Positions 8,370 to 16,865 of a stretch of DNA of 64,000 nucleotides are shown here, in pieces; within the stretch, counting starts at the first letter, position 1, and every line of letters starts with the position of its first letter. The notes beneath the pieces are model-generated. The model searched no databases, had not been told where the DNA came from, and saw only the letters and a list, made by a program, of their open reading frames with translations. Both the position numbers and the translations under genes were made by a program. The stretch spans positions 3,348,001 to 3,412,000 of the forward strand of contig NZ_CP013380.1 in assembly GCF_001513745.1 (NCBI RefSeq). Reading direction: 5' to 3'. This stretch comes from Burkholderia humptydooensis (GTDB taxonomy: Bacteria > Pseudomonadota > Gammaproteobacteria > Burkholderiales > Burkholderiaceae).

Positions 8370-8834
8370 ATGGCCTCGACCCACTCCCTCGCCGCCCGCC
8401 TTTCCCGCGCCGACGCGTTCGCCGCCGAGCACGGCCTCGCGTGGACGCCGCTGCGCCGCCAGGTCTACGAGCGCGTGCTCGCCGCCGGCCGGCCGATCGG
8501 CGCGTACGATCTGCTCGCCGAACTCGAGCCGCAGCGCGGCCGCGTGCCGCCGACGACCGTCTACCGCGCGCTCGAATTTCTCGTCGAGCACGGCTTCATC
8601 CACCGGATCGAATCGAAGAACGCGTTCATCGCGTGCTGCGAGATCGGCAAGCCGCACGAAGGGCAATTCCTGATCTGCGAGGAATGCGGCGACACCGTCG
8701 AGATTCCCGGCGGCGATCTCGCGAAGCAACTGTCGTCGAGCGCGCCCGCGCACGGCTTCGAGGTGCATCGGCAAGTCGTCGAGCTGACCGGCCTGTGCGG
8801 ACAGTGCAAGACGAAGCACGCGCACCACGGCTGA
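8370..8834 (+). CDS. zur: Fur-family transcriptional regulator, zinc-uptake type (Zur)
   Basis: A 154-residue Fur-family repressor. The N-terminal winged helix contains the conserved helix PTTVYRALEFLVEHGFIHRIES. The C-terminal dimerisation domain holds the structural zinc pairs CEEC and CGQC plus an HxH-containing tail (KTKHAHHG). The ATG giving MASTHSLAARL is chosen; a longer in-frame start at 8235 would add an unconserved arginine-rich stretch and overlap the putative operator. The importer genes follow on the same strand, which supports Zur over Fur or PerR. Zur binds DNA when zinc is replete and shuts off uptake. Confidence 0.82.
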   Translation: MASTHSLAARLSRADAFAAEHGLAWTPLRRQVYERVLAAGRPIGAYDLLAELEPQRGRVPPTTVYRALEFLVEHGFIHRIESKNAFIACCEIGKPHEGQFLICEECGDTVEIPGGDLAKQLSSSAPAHGFEVHRQVVELTGLCGQCKTKHAHHG

Positions 8835-8977
8835 ACCCGCCCGCCGCGCTTTCCGGCCGCGGGGCGGCTCGCCCGGTTGGTCACCGGGCTGGCCGCCTGA
8901 CCGAGCGGCCGGCCGCTTTTCCCGGCTTTTGCTTTTTCCGGCCTTTCATTCCGTCAACCGAATCGAGGATCAACCAC

Positions 8978-9967
8978 ATGTCCCTTGCCGCCACGTTGCG
9001 CGCGCCGCTGCGCAAGTTTGCCTCTTCGCCGGGCCCGGCGCACTCGTCGCGCTCCGCGCGCCCGGCGCTCGAGCTGCGCGCGTCGCCGCTGCTGCGCGCG
9101 GCGCGCACGCTCGCCGCCGGCGTCGCCGCGCTCGCGCTCACGGGCGCCGCGTTCGCGCAAAACGCGACGCTCAAGGTCGTCGCCGCCGAGAACTTCTACG
9201 GCGACGTCGCGAAGCAGATCGGCGGCGCGCGCGTCGCCGTGTCGAACATCCTCAGCAATCCCGATCAGGACCCGCATCTGTTCGAGGCGAGCCCGAAGGT
9301 CGCGCGCGAGCTGCAGCGCGCGGATCTCGTGATCTACAACGGCGCCGACTACGATCCGTGGATGGCGAAGCTCCTCGCCGCGTCGAAGAACGCGAAGCGC
9401 GCGACCGTCGTCGTCGCCGAGCTCGTCGGCAAGAAGGCGGGCGACAACCCGCACCTGTGGTACGACCCGGCGACGATGCCCGCCGCCGCGCGCGCGCTCG
9501 CCGCGGCGCTCGGCTCGGCGGACCCCGCGCACAAGGCCGAGTACGATGCGAATCTCTCGAAGTTCATCGCGTCGCTGAAGCCGATCGATGCGAAGGTGGC
9601 CGAGCTGCGCGCGCGCTACAAGGGCGCGCCCGTGACCGCGACGGAGCCCGTGTTCGGCTACATGGCCGACGCGATCGGGCTCGACATGCGCAACCAGCGC
9701 TTCCAGCTCGCGACGATGAACAGCACCGAGGCGAGCCCCGCCGACATCGCCGCGTTCGAGAACGACCTGAGGAAGCGCCAGGTGCGCGTGCTGATCTACA
9801 ACAGCCAGGCGGTCGAGCCGATGACGAAGCGCATGCTCGGGCTCGCGCGGGACGCGCGCGTGCCGATCGTGAGCGTCACGGAGACACAGCCCGCCGGCAA
9901 GAGCTTCCAGCAATGGATGCTCGCGCAGCTCGACGCGCTCGCCGCCGCGCTCGGCGCGCGCCCGTAA
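8978..9967 (+). CDS. znuA: Metal (zinc-type) ABC transporter substrate-binding protein
   Basis: A 329-residue cluster A-I binding protein. It has an unusually long N-region of about 40 residues before the hydrophobic signal core (TLAAGVAALALTGAAFA, cut near residue 60). The family motifs DQDPHLFEASP and DNPHLWYDP supply likely ligands His100 and His159. At the third and fourth ligand positions I read Glu223 (TATEPVFGYM) and Glu302 (SVTETQPAG), not the His and Asp usual in ZnuA. There is no His-rich loop. A GAGGA site precedes the ATG. The Zur-like neighbour argues for zinc; the ligands leave manganese or iron open. Confidence 0.85.
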   Translation: MSLAATLRAPLRKFASSPGPAHSSRSARPALELRASPLLRAARTLAAGVAALALTGAAFAQNATLKVVAAENFYGDVAKQIGGARVAVSNILSNPDQDPHLFEASPKVARELQRADLVIYNGADYDPWMAKLLAASKNAKRATVVVAELVGKKAGDNPHLWYDPATMPAAARALAAALGSADPAHKAEYDANLSKFIASLKPIDAKVAELRARYKGAPVTATEPVFGYMADAIGLDMRNQRFQLATMNSTEASPADIAAFENDLRKRQVRVLIYNSQAVEPMTKRMLGLARDARVPIVSVTETQPAGKSFQQWMLAQLDALAAALGARP

Positions 9968-9989
9968 CGATGTTCGCGATGGCAACGAC

Positions 9990-10886
9990 ATGACCCACCC
10001 CATGCATGCGCTCGAACTCGATCGCGTGACGCTCGCGCTCGGCGGCCGCACGATCCTGCGCGACGTGAGCTTCGCCGTCGAGCCCGGCGAATTCGTCGGC
10101 GTGCTCGGGCCGAACGGCGCGGGCAAGACGACGCTGATGCGCGCCGTGCTCGGCCTCGTGCCCGCGCAGTCCGGCGCGATTCGCGTCGCGGGCGAGCCCG
10201 TGGCGCGCGGCAATCCGGCGATCGGCTACATGCCGCAGATCCGCAGCGCGCTCGCCGGGCGGCGCGTGCGCGGCCGCGACTTCGTCGCGATGGCGGCGGA
10301 CGGCCACCGCTGGGGGCTGCCGCACGCGAGCGCCGCGGTCGCGGCCGACGTCGATCGCGTGCTCGATCTCGTCGACGCTGGCTCGCTCGCGAAACGGCCG
10401 CTGTCCGAACTCTCCGGCGGCGAGCGCCAGCGCCTCCTGCTCGCGCAGTGCCTGCTCGGCACGCCGAAGCTGCTGCTGCTCGACGAGCCGCTCATCAGCC
10501 TCGATCCGAACCATCAGCGCGGCGTCGTCGAGCTCGTGCGGCGCGTGCAGCGCGAGCTCGGCATCACCGTGCTGTTCTCCGCGCACGAGCTCAATCCGCT
10601 CCTGAACGCGCTCGACCGCGTGCTGTATCTCGGCAACGGCGTCGCGGCGCTCGGCACCGTCGACGAAGTGATCACGAAGCCCGTGCTGTCGCGCCTGTAC
10701 GGCTCGCCGATCGACGTGATGCGCGTGAACGGGCGCATCTTCGTGATGTCCGGCGGCGTCGAAATCGAGAAGCACGATCACGGGCACGAGGACGAGCGCG
10801 ACCACGGTCACGGACACGATCATGGCCACGCGCACGGTCACGGGCATGCGCATTCACACGGCGGCGGGCGCTCACACGATGTTTGA
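9990..10886 (+). CDS. znuC: Metal ABC transporter ATP-binding protein with His-rich tail
   Basis: A 298-residue ATPase with Walker A (GPNGAGKTT), signature (LSGGERQRLLLAQ), Walker B (LLLLDEPL) and the switch His (FSAHE). The last 40 or so residues form a low-complexity tail with about 14 histidines alternating with Gly, Asp and Ala. Such a tail can bind zinc, nickel or copper and could buffer or sense cytoplasmic metal. The gene lies 22 bp after the binding-protein gene and overlaps the permease gene by 8 bp. A second ATG 12 bp in (MHALELDRV) is also possible as the start. Confidence 0.9.
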   Translation: MTHPMHALELDRVTLALGGRTILRDVSFAVEPGEFVGVLGPNGAGKTTLMRAVLGLVPAQSGAIRVAGEPVARGNPAIGYMPQIRSALAGRRVRGRDFVAMAADGHRWGLPHASAAVAADVDRVLDLVDAGSLAKRPLSELSGGERQRLLLAQCLLGTPKLLLLDEPLISLDPNHQRGVVELVRRVQRELGITVLFSAHELNPLLNALDRVLYLGNGVAALGTVDEVITKPVLSRLYGSPIDVMRVNGRIFVMSGGVEIEKHDHGHEDERDHGHGHDHGHAHGHGHAHSHGGGRSHDV

Positions 10887-11670
10887 ATACGAATTCATGA
10901 TCAACGCGTTCGCGGCTGCGGGGATCGTCGCCGTGCTCGCGGGCATCGTCGGCTACTTCCTCGTGCTGCGCGGGCAGACGTTCGCTGGCCACGCACTGTC
11001 GCACGTTGGCTTCACCGGCGCGACGGGCGCGGTGCTGTTCGGGCTGTCGCCGATCTGGGGGATGCTCGGCTTCACGCTCGCCGCCGGCATCGGGATGGGC
11101 GCGCTCGGCGAGCGGCTCGCGGGCCGCGACGTCGCGATCGGCGTGATCCTGTCGGTCGCGCTCGGCTGCGGGCTGCTGTTCCTGCATTTCTACACGAGCT
11201 ACGCGACGCAGGTCACGGCGCTGCTGTTCGGCAACGTGCTCGGCGTGAACCACGCCACGCTCGTCGTGCTCGCCGCGATCGGCGCGGTGAGCCTCGCCGC
11301 GCTGGCGGCGATCGCGCGGCCGCTCCTGTTCGCGTCGCTGCAGCCGGAGCTCGCGGAGGCGAAAGGCGTGTCGCTGCGGCTCGTGTCGATCCTGTTCCTG
11401 TCGATCTGCGCGCTCGCCGTCGCCGCGTGCACGCAGATCGTCGGCGTGCTGCTCGTGTTCACGCTGCTCGTCGGGCCGGCCGCCGCCGCGCAGAATCTCG
11501 CGACGCGGCTGTCGGCGGGCGTCTGGCTCGCGGCCGCGTTCGCGCTCGGCGAAGCATGGCTCGGCATCGCGCTCGCGTACTACACCGACTGGCCGACGAG
11601 CTTCTGGATCACCGCGCTGTCGGCGCTCGTCTACGGCGCGAGCCTCATGGGGAAACGGCATCACGCGTGA
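10879..11670 (+). CDS. znuB: Metal ABC transporter permease (ZnuB/MntB type)
   Basis: A 263-residue permease with seven to eight hydrophobic helices and the family motifs LRGQTFAGHALSHVGFTGA and QIVGVLLVFTLLVGPAAAA. The start MFEYEFMINAF lies inside the end of the ATPase gene (8-bp overlap), which points to coupled translation. Earlier in-frame starts would only translate the ATPase's His-rich DNA in another frame. It forms the homodimeric membrane pore of the metal importer. It ends the unit; the next gene is convergent. Confidence 0.9.
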   Translation: MFEYEFMINAFAAAGIVAVLAGIVGYFLVLRGQTFAGHALSHVGFTGATGAVLFGLSPIWGMLGFTLAAGIGMGALGERLAGRDVAIGVILSVALGCGLLFLHFYTSYATQVTALLFGNVLGVNHATLVVLAAIGAVSLAALAAIARPLLFASLQPELAEAKGVSLRLVSILFLSICALAVAACTQIVGVLLVFTLLVGPAAAAQNLATRLSAGVWLAAAFALGEAWLGIALAYYTDWPTSFWITALSALVYGASLMGKRHHA

Positions 11671-11757
11671 AGCATGACGCGCGGCGGCTCGCGAAGCGAG
11701 TCGCTCGATGTTCGGCGCGACGCGACACAACGCGCCGCGTCACGCGCGCTCACCGGC

Positions 11758-12618
11758 TCATCGGCCGAGCACGCGCGCGTGATGCTCGATGTGATCGGCG
11801 ATGAACGTCGAGATGAAGTAGTAGCCGTGATCGTAGCCCGCGTGACGGCGCAGCGTGAGCGGCTGGCCCGCCGCGCGGCACGCGGCCTCGAACACGTCGG
11901 GGTTGAGCTGCGTCGGCAGGAACGGGTCGGCGAGCCCCTGATCGATCAGGATGCCTTCGGCGAACCGCTTCGCGTCGGCGCGCGCGACGAGCTCGCTCGC
12001 GTCGTACTGCTTCCACGCTTCGCGATCGCCGCCGAGATAGCCCGAAAACGCCTTCTCGCCCCACGGGCAGCGCGACGGCGCGGCGATCGGCGCGAACGCC
12101 GACACCGAGCGATACAGGTCCGGATGGCGCAGCGCGAGCACGAGCGCGCCGTGGCCGCCCATCGAGTGGCCGAAGATCCCGAGCCGCGCGCCGTCGATCG
12201 GCAGCTCGGCCGCGGCCACGCCGCGCAGCTCGTCGGCGACGTATGACTCCATCCGCCAGTGCGGCGACCACGGCGCCTCGGTCGCGTTCAGGTAGAAGCC
12301 CGCGCCGACGCCGAAATCCCACGCATCCGCCTCGCCCGGCACGAGCGCGCCGCGCGGGCTCGTATCGGGCGCGACGAGCGCGATGCCGTGCTGCGCGGCG
12401 AAGCGCTGCGCGCCCGCCTTGATCGCGAACGTCTCCTCGGTGCACGTGAGCCCCGCGAGATAGAACAGCGCCGGCACGCGGCCGTGCGCGGCCTGCGGCG
12501 GCAGGTACGCCGAGAACTTCATCGGCAATCCGATCGTCTTCGACGCGTGCCGATAGAAGCGCTGCTCGCCGCCGTGACACGCGTGCGACGAAACGAGTTC
12601 GAGCATCGTCGTCCCCAT
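11758..12618 (-). CDS. fghA: S-formylglutathione hydrolase
   Basis: A 286-residue esterase-D type alpha/beta hydrolase. The nucleophile elbow is GHSMGGHGA (Ser152). The catalytic acid lies in IDQGLADPFLP and the His in HAGYDHGYYF. The N-terminal SSHACHGGEQRFYRHAS and the LTCTEETF motif are diagnostic for this enzyme. It hydrolyses S-formylglutathione to formate and glutathione, the last step of glutathione-dependent formaldehyde detoxification in the cytoplasm. It follows the adhC gene by 13 bp in the same operon. Confidence 0.97.
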   Translation of the reverse strand: MGTTMLELVSSHACHGGEQRFYRHASKTIGLPMKFSAYLPPQAAHGRVPALFYLAGLTCTEETFAIKAGAQRFAAQHGIALVAPDTSPRGALVPGEADAWDFGVGAGFYLNATEAPWSPHWRMESYVADELRGVAAAELPIDGARLGIFGHSMGGHGALVLALRHPDLYRSVSAFAPIAAPSRCPWGEKAFSGYLGGDREAWKQYDASELVARADAKRFAEGILIDQGLADPFLPTQLNPDVFEAACRAAGQPLTLRRHAGYDHGYYFISTFIADHIEHHARVLGR

Positions 12619-12631
12619 GCAAGACTCCTGA

Positions 12632-13738
12632 TCAGTACAGCACGACCGAGCGGATCGACTCGCCCTTCTTCATCAGGTCGAAGCCGTCGTTGATCTTCTC
12701 GAGCGGCAGCGTGTGCGTGATCAGGTCGTCGATGTTGATCTTGCCTTCCATGTACCAGTCGACGATCTTCGGCACGTCGGTGCGCCCGCGCGCGCCGCCG
12801 AACGCGGAGCCCTTCCATTCGCGGCCCGTCACGAGCTGGAACGGCCGCGTGCTGATCTCCTCGCCCGCCGCCGCCACGCCGATGATGAACGACTGGCCCC
12901 AGCCCTTGTGCGTGCACTCGAGCGCCTGGCGCATCACCTTCACGTTGCCGATGCATTCGAACGAGTAGTCGGCGCCGCCGTCGGTGAGCTGCACAATGTG
13001 ATCGACGACGTTCTCGACCTCGTTCGGGTCGATGAAGTGCGTCATGCCGAACTTCTTCGCGAGCGCGACGCGCTTCGGGTTGATGTCGACGCCGATGATC
13101 TTGTCCGCGCCCACCATCTTCGCGCCCTGGATCACGTTCAGGCCGATGCCGCCCAGGCCGAACACGACGACGTTCGCGCCCGCCTCGACCTTCGCCGAGT
13201 AGACGACCGCGCCCACGCCCGTCGTCACGCCGCAGCCGATGTAGCAGATCTTGTCGAACGGCGCGTCCTCGCGCACCTTCGCCACCGCGATCTCGGGGAC
13301 GACGATGTAGTTCGAGAACGTCGACGTGCCCATGTAGTGGAAGATCGGCTTGCCGCCGATCGAGAAGCGCGACGTCGCGTCCGGCATCAGGCCGCGCCCT
13401 TGCGTCGCGCGGATCTTCTGGCACAGGTTCGTCTTGCGAGACAGGCAGAACTTGCACTCGCGGCATTCGGGCGTGTAGAGCGGAATCGCATGATCGCCCT
13501 TCTTCAGCGTGCCGACGCCCGGCCCGACATCGACGACGACGCCCGCGCCCTCGTGCCCGAGGATCGCCGGGAAGAGGCCTTCGGGGTCCGCACCCGACAG
13601 CGTGTAGTAATCGGTGTGGCAGATGCCGGTGGCCTTCACTTCGATCAGTACCTCGCCCGCGCGCGGTCCTTCGAGATCGACCTCTTCGATCGTCAGCGGT
13701 TCGCCCGCCTTCCAGGCGATCGCGGCTTTCGTCTTCAT
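12632..13738 (-). CDS. adhC: S-(hydroxymethyl)glutathione dehydrogenase (class III alcohol dehydrogenase)
   Basis: A 368-residue zinc alcohol dehydrogenase. The catalytic zinc ligands are Cys40 (GICHTDYY), His62 (GHEGAG) and the Cys of IGCGVTTG. The structural zinc loop ECRECKFC with Cys106 is complete, and the NAD-binding [13 protein letters not shown] motif is present. It oxidises the spontaneous formaldehyde-glutathione adduct to S-formylglutathione, also known as FrmA/FlhA activity. It is the first gene of a two-gene detoxification operon and is divergent from an AraC-family gene. A minus-strand TACACT at 13778-13783 may be its -10. Confidence 0.97.
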   Translation of the reverse strand: MKTKAAIAWKAGEPLTIEEVDLEGPRAGEVLIEVKATGICHTDYYTLSGADPEGLFPAILGHEGAGVVVDVGPGVGTLKKGDHAIPLYTPECRECKFCLSRKTNLCQKIRATQGRGLMPDATSRFSIGGKPIFHYMGTSTFSNYIVVPEIAVAKVREDAPFDKICYIGCGVTTGVGAVVYSAKVEAGANVVVFGLGGIGLNVIQGAKMVGADKIIGVDINPKRVALAKKFGMTHFIDPNEVENVVDHIVQLTDGGADYSFECIGNVKVMRQALECTHKGWGQSFIIGVAAAGEEISTRPFQLVTGREWKGSAFGGARGRTDVPKIVDWYMEGKINIDDLITHTLPLEKINDGFDLMKKGESIRSVVLY

Positions 13739-13822
13739 GCGTGTTCTCCGGAGAAGTCACAGGATGGAATATCGCCCAGTGTAGCCGCATGCGCGGCCGG
13801 CCCGGCGGCTGCGGCGCGGAAA

Positions 13823-13860
13823 TTGGCAGGATTCGGCGGAAAGTTGTCAGGCTCGGGCGG
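13823..13860. promoter_or_regulatory. Two direct repeats with 21-bp period between adhC and the AraC-type gene
   Basis: TTGGCAGGATTCGGCGG at 13823-13839 is followed by TTGTCAGGCTCGGGCGG at 13844-13860. The two copies match at 13 of 17 positions. A 21-bp period (two helical turns) is the geometry of AraC-family half-sites. The pair lies about 40-80 bp upstream of the putative adhC -10 (13778-13783) and also upstream of a TAAGAT -10 for the regulator gene (13902-13907). Binding by the neighbouring regulator is an inference. Confidence 0.55.
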
Positions 13861-13941
13861 CCGCGCCGGCGGCCGCTCGCGCCGCGCCGCGCCAAGTGGG
13901 TTAAGATCGGCGCGGTCTCGGCAAGTCGATGGTGAAGCGGC

Positions 13942-14976
13942 ATGGCAGCGGAAATTTCCCCCCGGCATCGGACGACGACCGTCGACGTCGTGATCTATCC
14001 GGGATTCAAGGCAATCGAGGCCGTCGGCGTCATCAACGTGTTCGACTACGCGAATGCGCGGCTCGCCGCCGCCGGGCTCGCGCCCGTCTACGATCTTCAG
14101 ATCGCCGCGCCCGCGAAGGGCCCGGTCAAGTCCGACACCCTCATCGTGCTCGAGGCGACAAAGGCGCTCGACACGCTCGCCGTGCCGGACACGGCGATCG
14201 TCGTCGGCGCGCGCGACATCGAGCGCGCGCTGCGCGACACGTCGATGCTCGTCGGATGGTGCCGCGACGTGTCGCGCCGCATCGGCCGGATGGTCGGGCT
14301 GTGCTCGGGCTGCTTCTTTCTCGCCGAGTCCGGCATGCTCGACGGCTGCCGCGCGACGACGCACTGGAGCGTTGCCCCCATGTTGCAGGCGCGCTATCCG
14401 GCGGTGAAGGTGGAGCCCGATGCGATCTTCGTCCGGGAAGGCAACGTGTGGACGTCGGCGGGCGTCACGGCCGGTCTCGATCTCGCGCTCGCGATGGTCG
14501 AGGAGGATCTCGGCCGCGAGATCGCGCTCGCCGTCGCGCGCGATCTCGTGATCTATCTGAGGCGGCCGGGCGGCCAGTCGCAGTTCAGCGTGTATCTGGC
14601 GAGCCAGATGACCGCGCACGCGTCGATCCGCGACGTCCAGGACTGGATCCTGAACTCGCTCGACGAGCGTCTGGGCATCGCGCAGCTCGCGAAGCGCGCC
14701 GCGATGAGCGAGCGCAACTTCGTCCGCGTGTTCGTGCGGGAGACCGGCTATCGCCCGGCCGAATTCATCGAAATCGCGCGGCTCGAAAAAGCGCGCCGCC
14801 TGCTCGAGCAGGAAACGCTGCCGCTGAAGACGGTCGCCGTGCGCAGCGGGTTTCATTCCGACGACCAGTTGCGGCGCGTATTCATGCGCCGCCTCGGCGT
14901 GACGCCCGGCGCGTATCGCGAGCGGTTCTCCGGCACCGGCGTGCGCGACGTGCCGGTGAGCGGCGACGCGGACTGA
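13942..14976 (+). CDS. AraC-family regulator with N-terminal DJ-1/PfpI domain (GlxA-like)
   Basis: A 344-residue regulator. Residues about 14-190 form a DJ-1/PfpI class-I-glutamine-amidotransferase-like sensor domain with a Cys at the nucleophile elbow (GLCSGCFFLAES, Cys121). The last roughly 110 residues hold two AraC helix-turn-helix motifs (IAQLAKRAAMSERNFVRVF and LKTVAVRSGFHSDDQLRRVF). Relatives include GlxA, CdhR, GbdR and ArgR of pseudomonads, which act as activators responding to small metabolites. Divergence from adhC-fghA across about 200 bp suggests control of formaldehyde detoxification, but direct proof is absent. Confidence 0.93.
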   Translation: MAAEISPRHRTTTVDVVIYPGFKAIEAVGVINVFDYANARLAAAGLAPVYDLQIAAPAKGPVKSDTLIVLEATKALDTLAVPDTAIVVGARDIERALRDTSMLVGWCRDVSRRIGRMVGLCSGCFFLAESGMLDGCRATTHWSVAPMLQARYPAVKVEPDAIFVREGNVWTSAGVTAGLDLALAMVEEDLGREIALAVARDLVIYLRRPGGQSQFSVYLASQMTAHASIRDVQDWILNSLDERLGIAQLAKRAAMSERNFVRVFVRETGYRPAEFIEIARLEKARRLLEQETLPLKTVAVRSGFHSDDQLRRVFMRRLGVTPGAYRERFSGTGVRDVPVSGDAD

Positions 14977-15039
14977 CGCATTGGGCGCGGCGGCCATGCA
15001 ACTCATGCGAAGCGCATCCCGCCGGCGCGGCGGACCGGC

Positions 15040-16464
15040 TCACCCGCCTGCGTCGAACCACCCTTCGGTCCGCCGATACAGGTCGATGAAACGCGCGTGG
15101 CGCGCGGCGAGCGCCGCATCGTGCGTCGGCGCGGCGACGCGCGTCGCGCCCGGCGCGAGCGCGGCGAGCTCCGCCGCGCGCCAGCGCCCCGCCGCGACGC
15201 CGCCGAGCAGCGCCGCGCCGCGCGCGGCGGCGTCCGCGCCGTCGACCGCGTGCAGCTCGACATCGAGCGCATCGGCAAGCAGTTGCCGCCAGCGCGGCTC
15301 GACCGAGCCGCCGCCCGCGAGCCGCAGCGTGCGCACGGGCGAGCCGTCCGCGCGAATCGCGTCGAGCCCCGCGCGCAACGCGAACGCGACGCCTTCGAAC
15401 GCCGCGCGCATCAGCGCGCCGCGCGAATCGCCGAGCGACAGGCCGAGCCAGCCGCCGCGCGCGGCGGGATTCATCCACGGTGAGCGCTCGCCCGTCAGGT
15501 ACGGCAGGAAGCTGATCCGCGGCGATGCGCTCGCGCCGAACGCGTCGTCGTATGCGGCGCGCCAATCCGGATAGACGAGCCAGCCGCGCGCCGATTCGAG
15601 CGCGATCCCGACGTTCTGCATCGCGGCCATCGTGTAATAGCGCGCGCCGCCCGCCGCGCGATAGCGGTGCAGGCCCGCGCGCGGCGCAGCGCCCTGCGCG
15701 GTCAGCACGACGATCTGCCCGCCCGTGCCCGTCGTGAGAAGCGCGTCGCCGTCATGCGCGAGGCCGCTGCCGAGCGCCGCGCACGGCGTGTCGCCCGCGC
15801 CCGTCGCGAGCGCGATTCCGGCTGGCAGGCCGAGCGCGCGCGCCGCGTCGGCCGACAGCGCGCCGCACCGCGCGTCCGACGCGCGCGGCGCCGCGAACAG
15901 CGCACGCGGCAAGCCGAGCGAGGCGATCAGCGCATCGTCCCAGTCGCCGTCCGGGCCGGCGAGCGCGGTCGCGCACGCATCGGACGGATCGCTCGCGAGG
16001 TCGCCGCCCAACGCCGCGCGCAGCCAGTCCTTCGGCTGCAGCGCCCAGCGCGCGGCGCGCAGCGTGTGCGGCTCGTGCGCGGCGAGCCACGCGAGCAACG
16101 GCCCCGCCATGCCGGGCGACACCGGATTCGGCGACGCGGGCCAGCGTGCGACGAGCGCGGTCGCGCGCGCATCGGGCCACAGCATCGCGGGCCGCAGCGC
16201 GCGTCCCGACGCGTCGGCCAGCACGACGCCATGCATCTGCCCCGAAAAGCCGATCGCGCGCACCTGCGCGCGTTCCTGCCCGGACAGCCGCATCGCGGCG
16301 TCGACGAGCGCGCGCCACCATATGTCGACGTCGATCTCCGCCCAGCCGGGCTGCGGCGTCGCCACCGCATACGCGGCGCCCGATGACGCGCACACGCGGC
16401 CGTCGCCGTCGACGATCGCGAGCTTGAGGGACCCGGTCCCCAGATCGATGCCGAGAAATCGCAT
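15040..16464 (-). CDS. xylB: Xylulokinase (FGGY family)
   Basis: A 474-residue FGGY sugar kinase. It has the N-terminal phosphate-binding motif LGIDLGTGSLKLAIVD, the substrate segment GFSGQMHGVV and the C-terminal ATP site LRLAGGGSVEPRWRQLLAD. GQMHG and the overall length are typical of xylulokinase, which phosphorylates D-xylulose to xylulose-5-phosphate for the pentose phosphate pathway. In pseudomonads such kinases accompany mannitol/arabitol operons. Here it stands alone, convergent with the AraC-type gene and 7 kb from the polyol operon. The start ATG lacks a strong Shine-Dalgarno sequence. Confidence 0.9.
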   Translation of the reverse strand: MRFLGIDLGTGSLKLAIVDGDGRVCASSGAAYAVATPQPGWAEIDVDIWWRALVDAAMRLSGQERAQVRAIGFSGQMHGVVLADASGRALRPAMLWPDARATALVARWPASPNPVSPGMAGPLLAWLAAHEPHTLRAARWALQPKDWLRAALGGDLASDPSDACATALAGPDGDWDDALIASLGLPRALFAAPRASDARCGALSADAARALGLPAGIALATGAGDTPCAALGSGLAHDGDALLTTGTGGQIVVLTAQGAAPRAGLHRYRAAGGARYYTMAAMQNVGIALESARGWLVYPDWRAAYDDAFGASASPRISFLPYLTGERSPWMNPAARGGWLGLSLGDSRGALMRAAFEGVAFALRAGLDAIRADGSPVRTLRLAGGGSVEPRWRQLLADALDVELHAVDGADAAARGAALLGGVAAGRWRAAELAALAPGATRVAAPTHDAALAARHARFIDLYRRTEGWFDAGG

Positions 16465-16865
16465 AACGGAACATGGATTCGAATGAGCCGACGCCGATGA
16501 TACCCGTGCGGGCCGCCGATGCTCGCGCGCGCCGCGCGCATGGCCCTGATTCCTGGCCGAAGCGGCTGCACAGGGGGTAAACCCGCTGCGCTTTTCGCGC
16601 ATCGCGCACGGCCACTATGCCGATACGACGATACAGACCATAAACCAGACGATATTTGGCGGCGTCGACCGATCAATTTTGGCTGGCGATAAAACGGCAT
16701 CACTCACCCGCTCGCGCAGGCCCCCGAGATGAACACATCGCTCCAGCATGCCCGGCGCGCATATCGACGCAGCGAAGCACGGAATAGAAACCCGCGCTCT
16801 TGTTGCGATTCGTCAATGCGCATAACGTTGAACCACCGTCAAAACAAGATCATGGAGTGAGACAA
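16465..16865. other. 401-bp divergent spacer between xylB and the NCS2 permease gene
   Basis: No open frame with coding character is seen. The part from about 16610 to 16700 and the last 60 bp are clearly more AT-rich than the surroundings, as expected for promoters on both strands. An SD sequence (GGAG) lies about 10 bp before the permease ATG. I could not identify a convincing -35/-10 pair, riboswitch or operator. Confidence 0.5.

Noticed and set aside
8871..8889. GCCCGG hairpin between zur and the importer genes as a terminator
   Set aside because: The 6-bp stem is not followed by a T tract and in this GC-rich DNA such stems occur by chance; read-through seems more likely.
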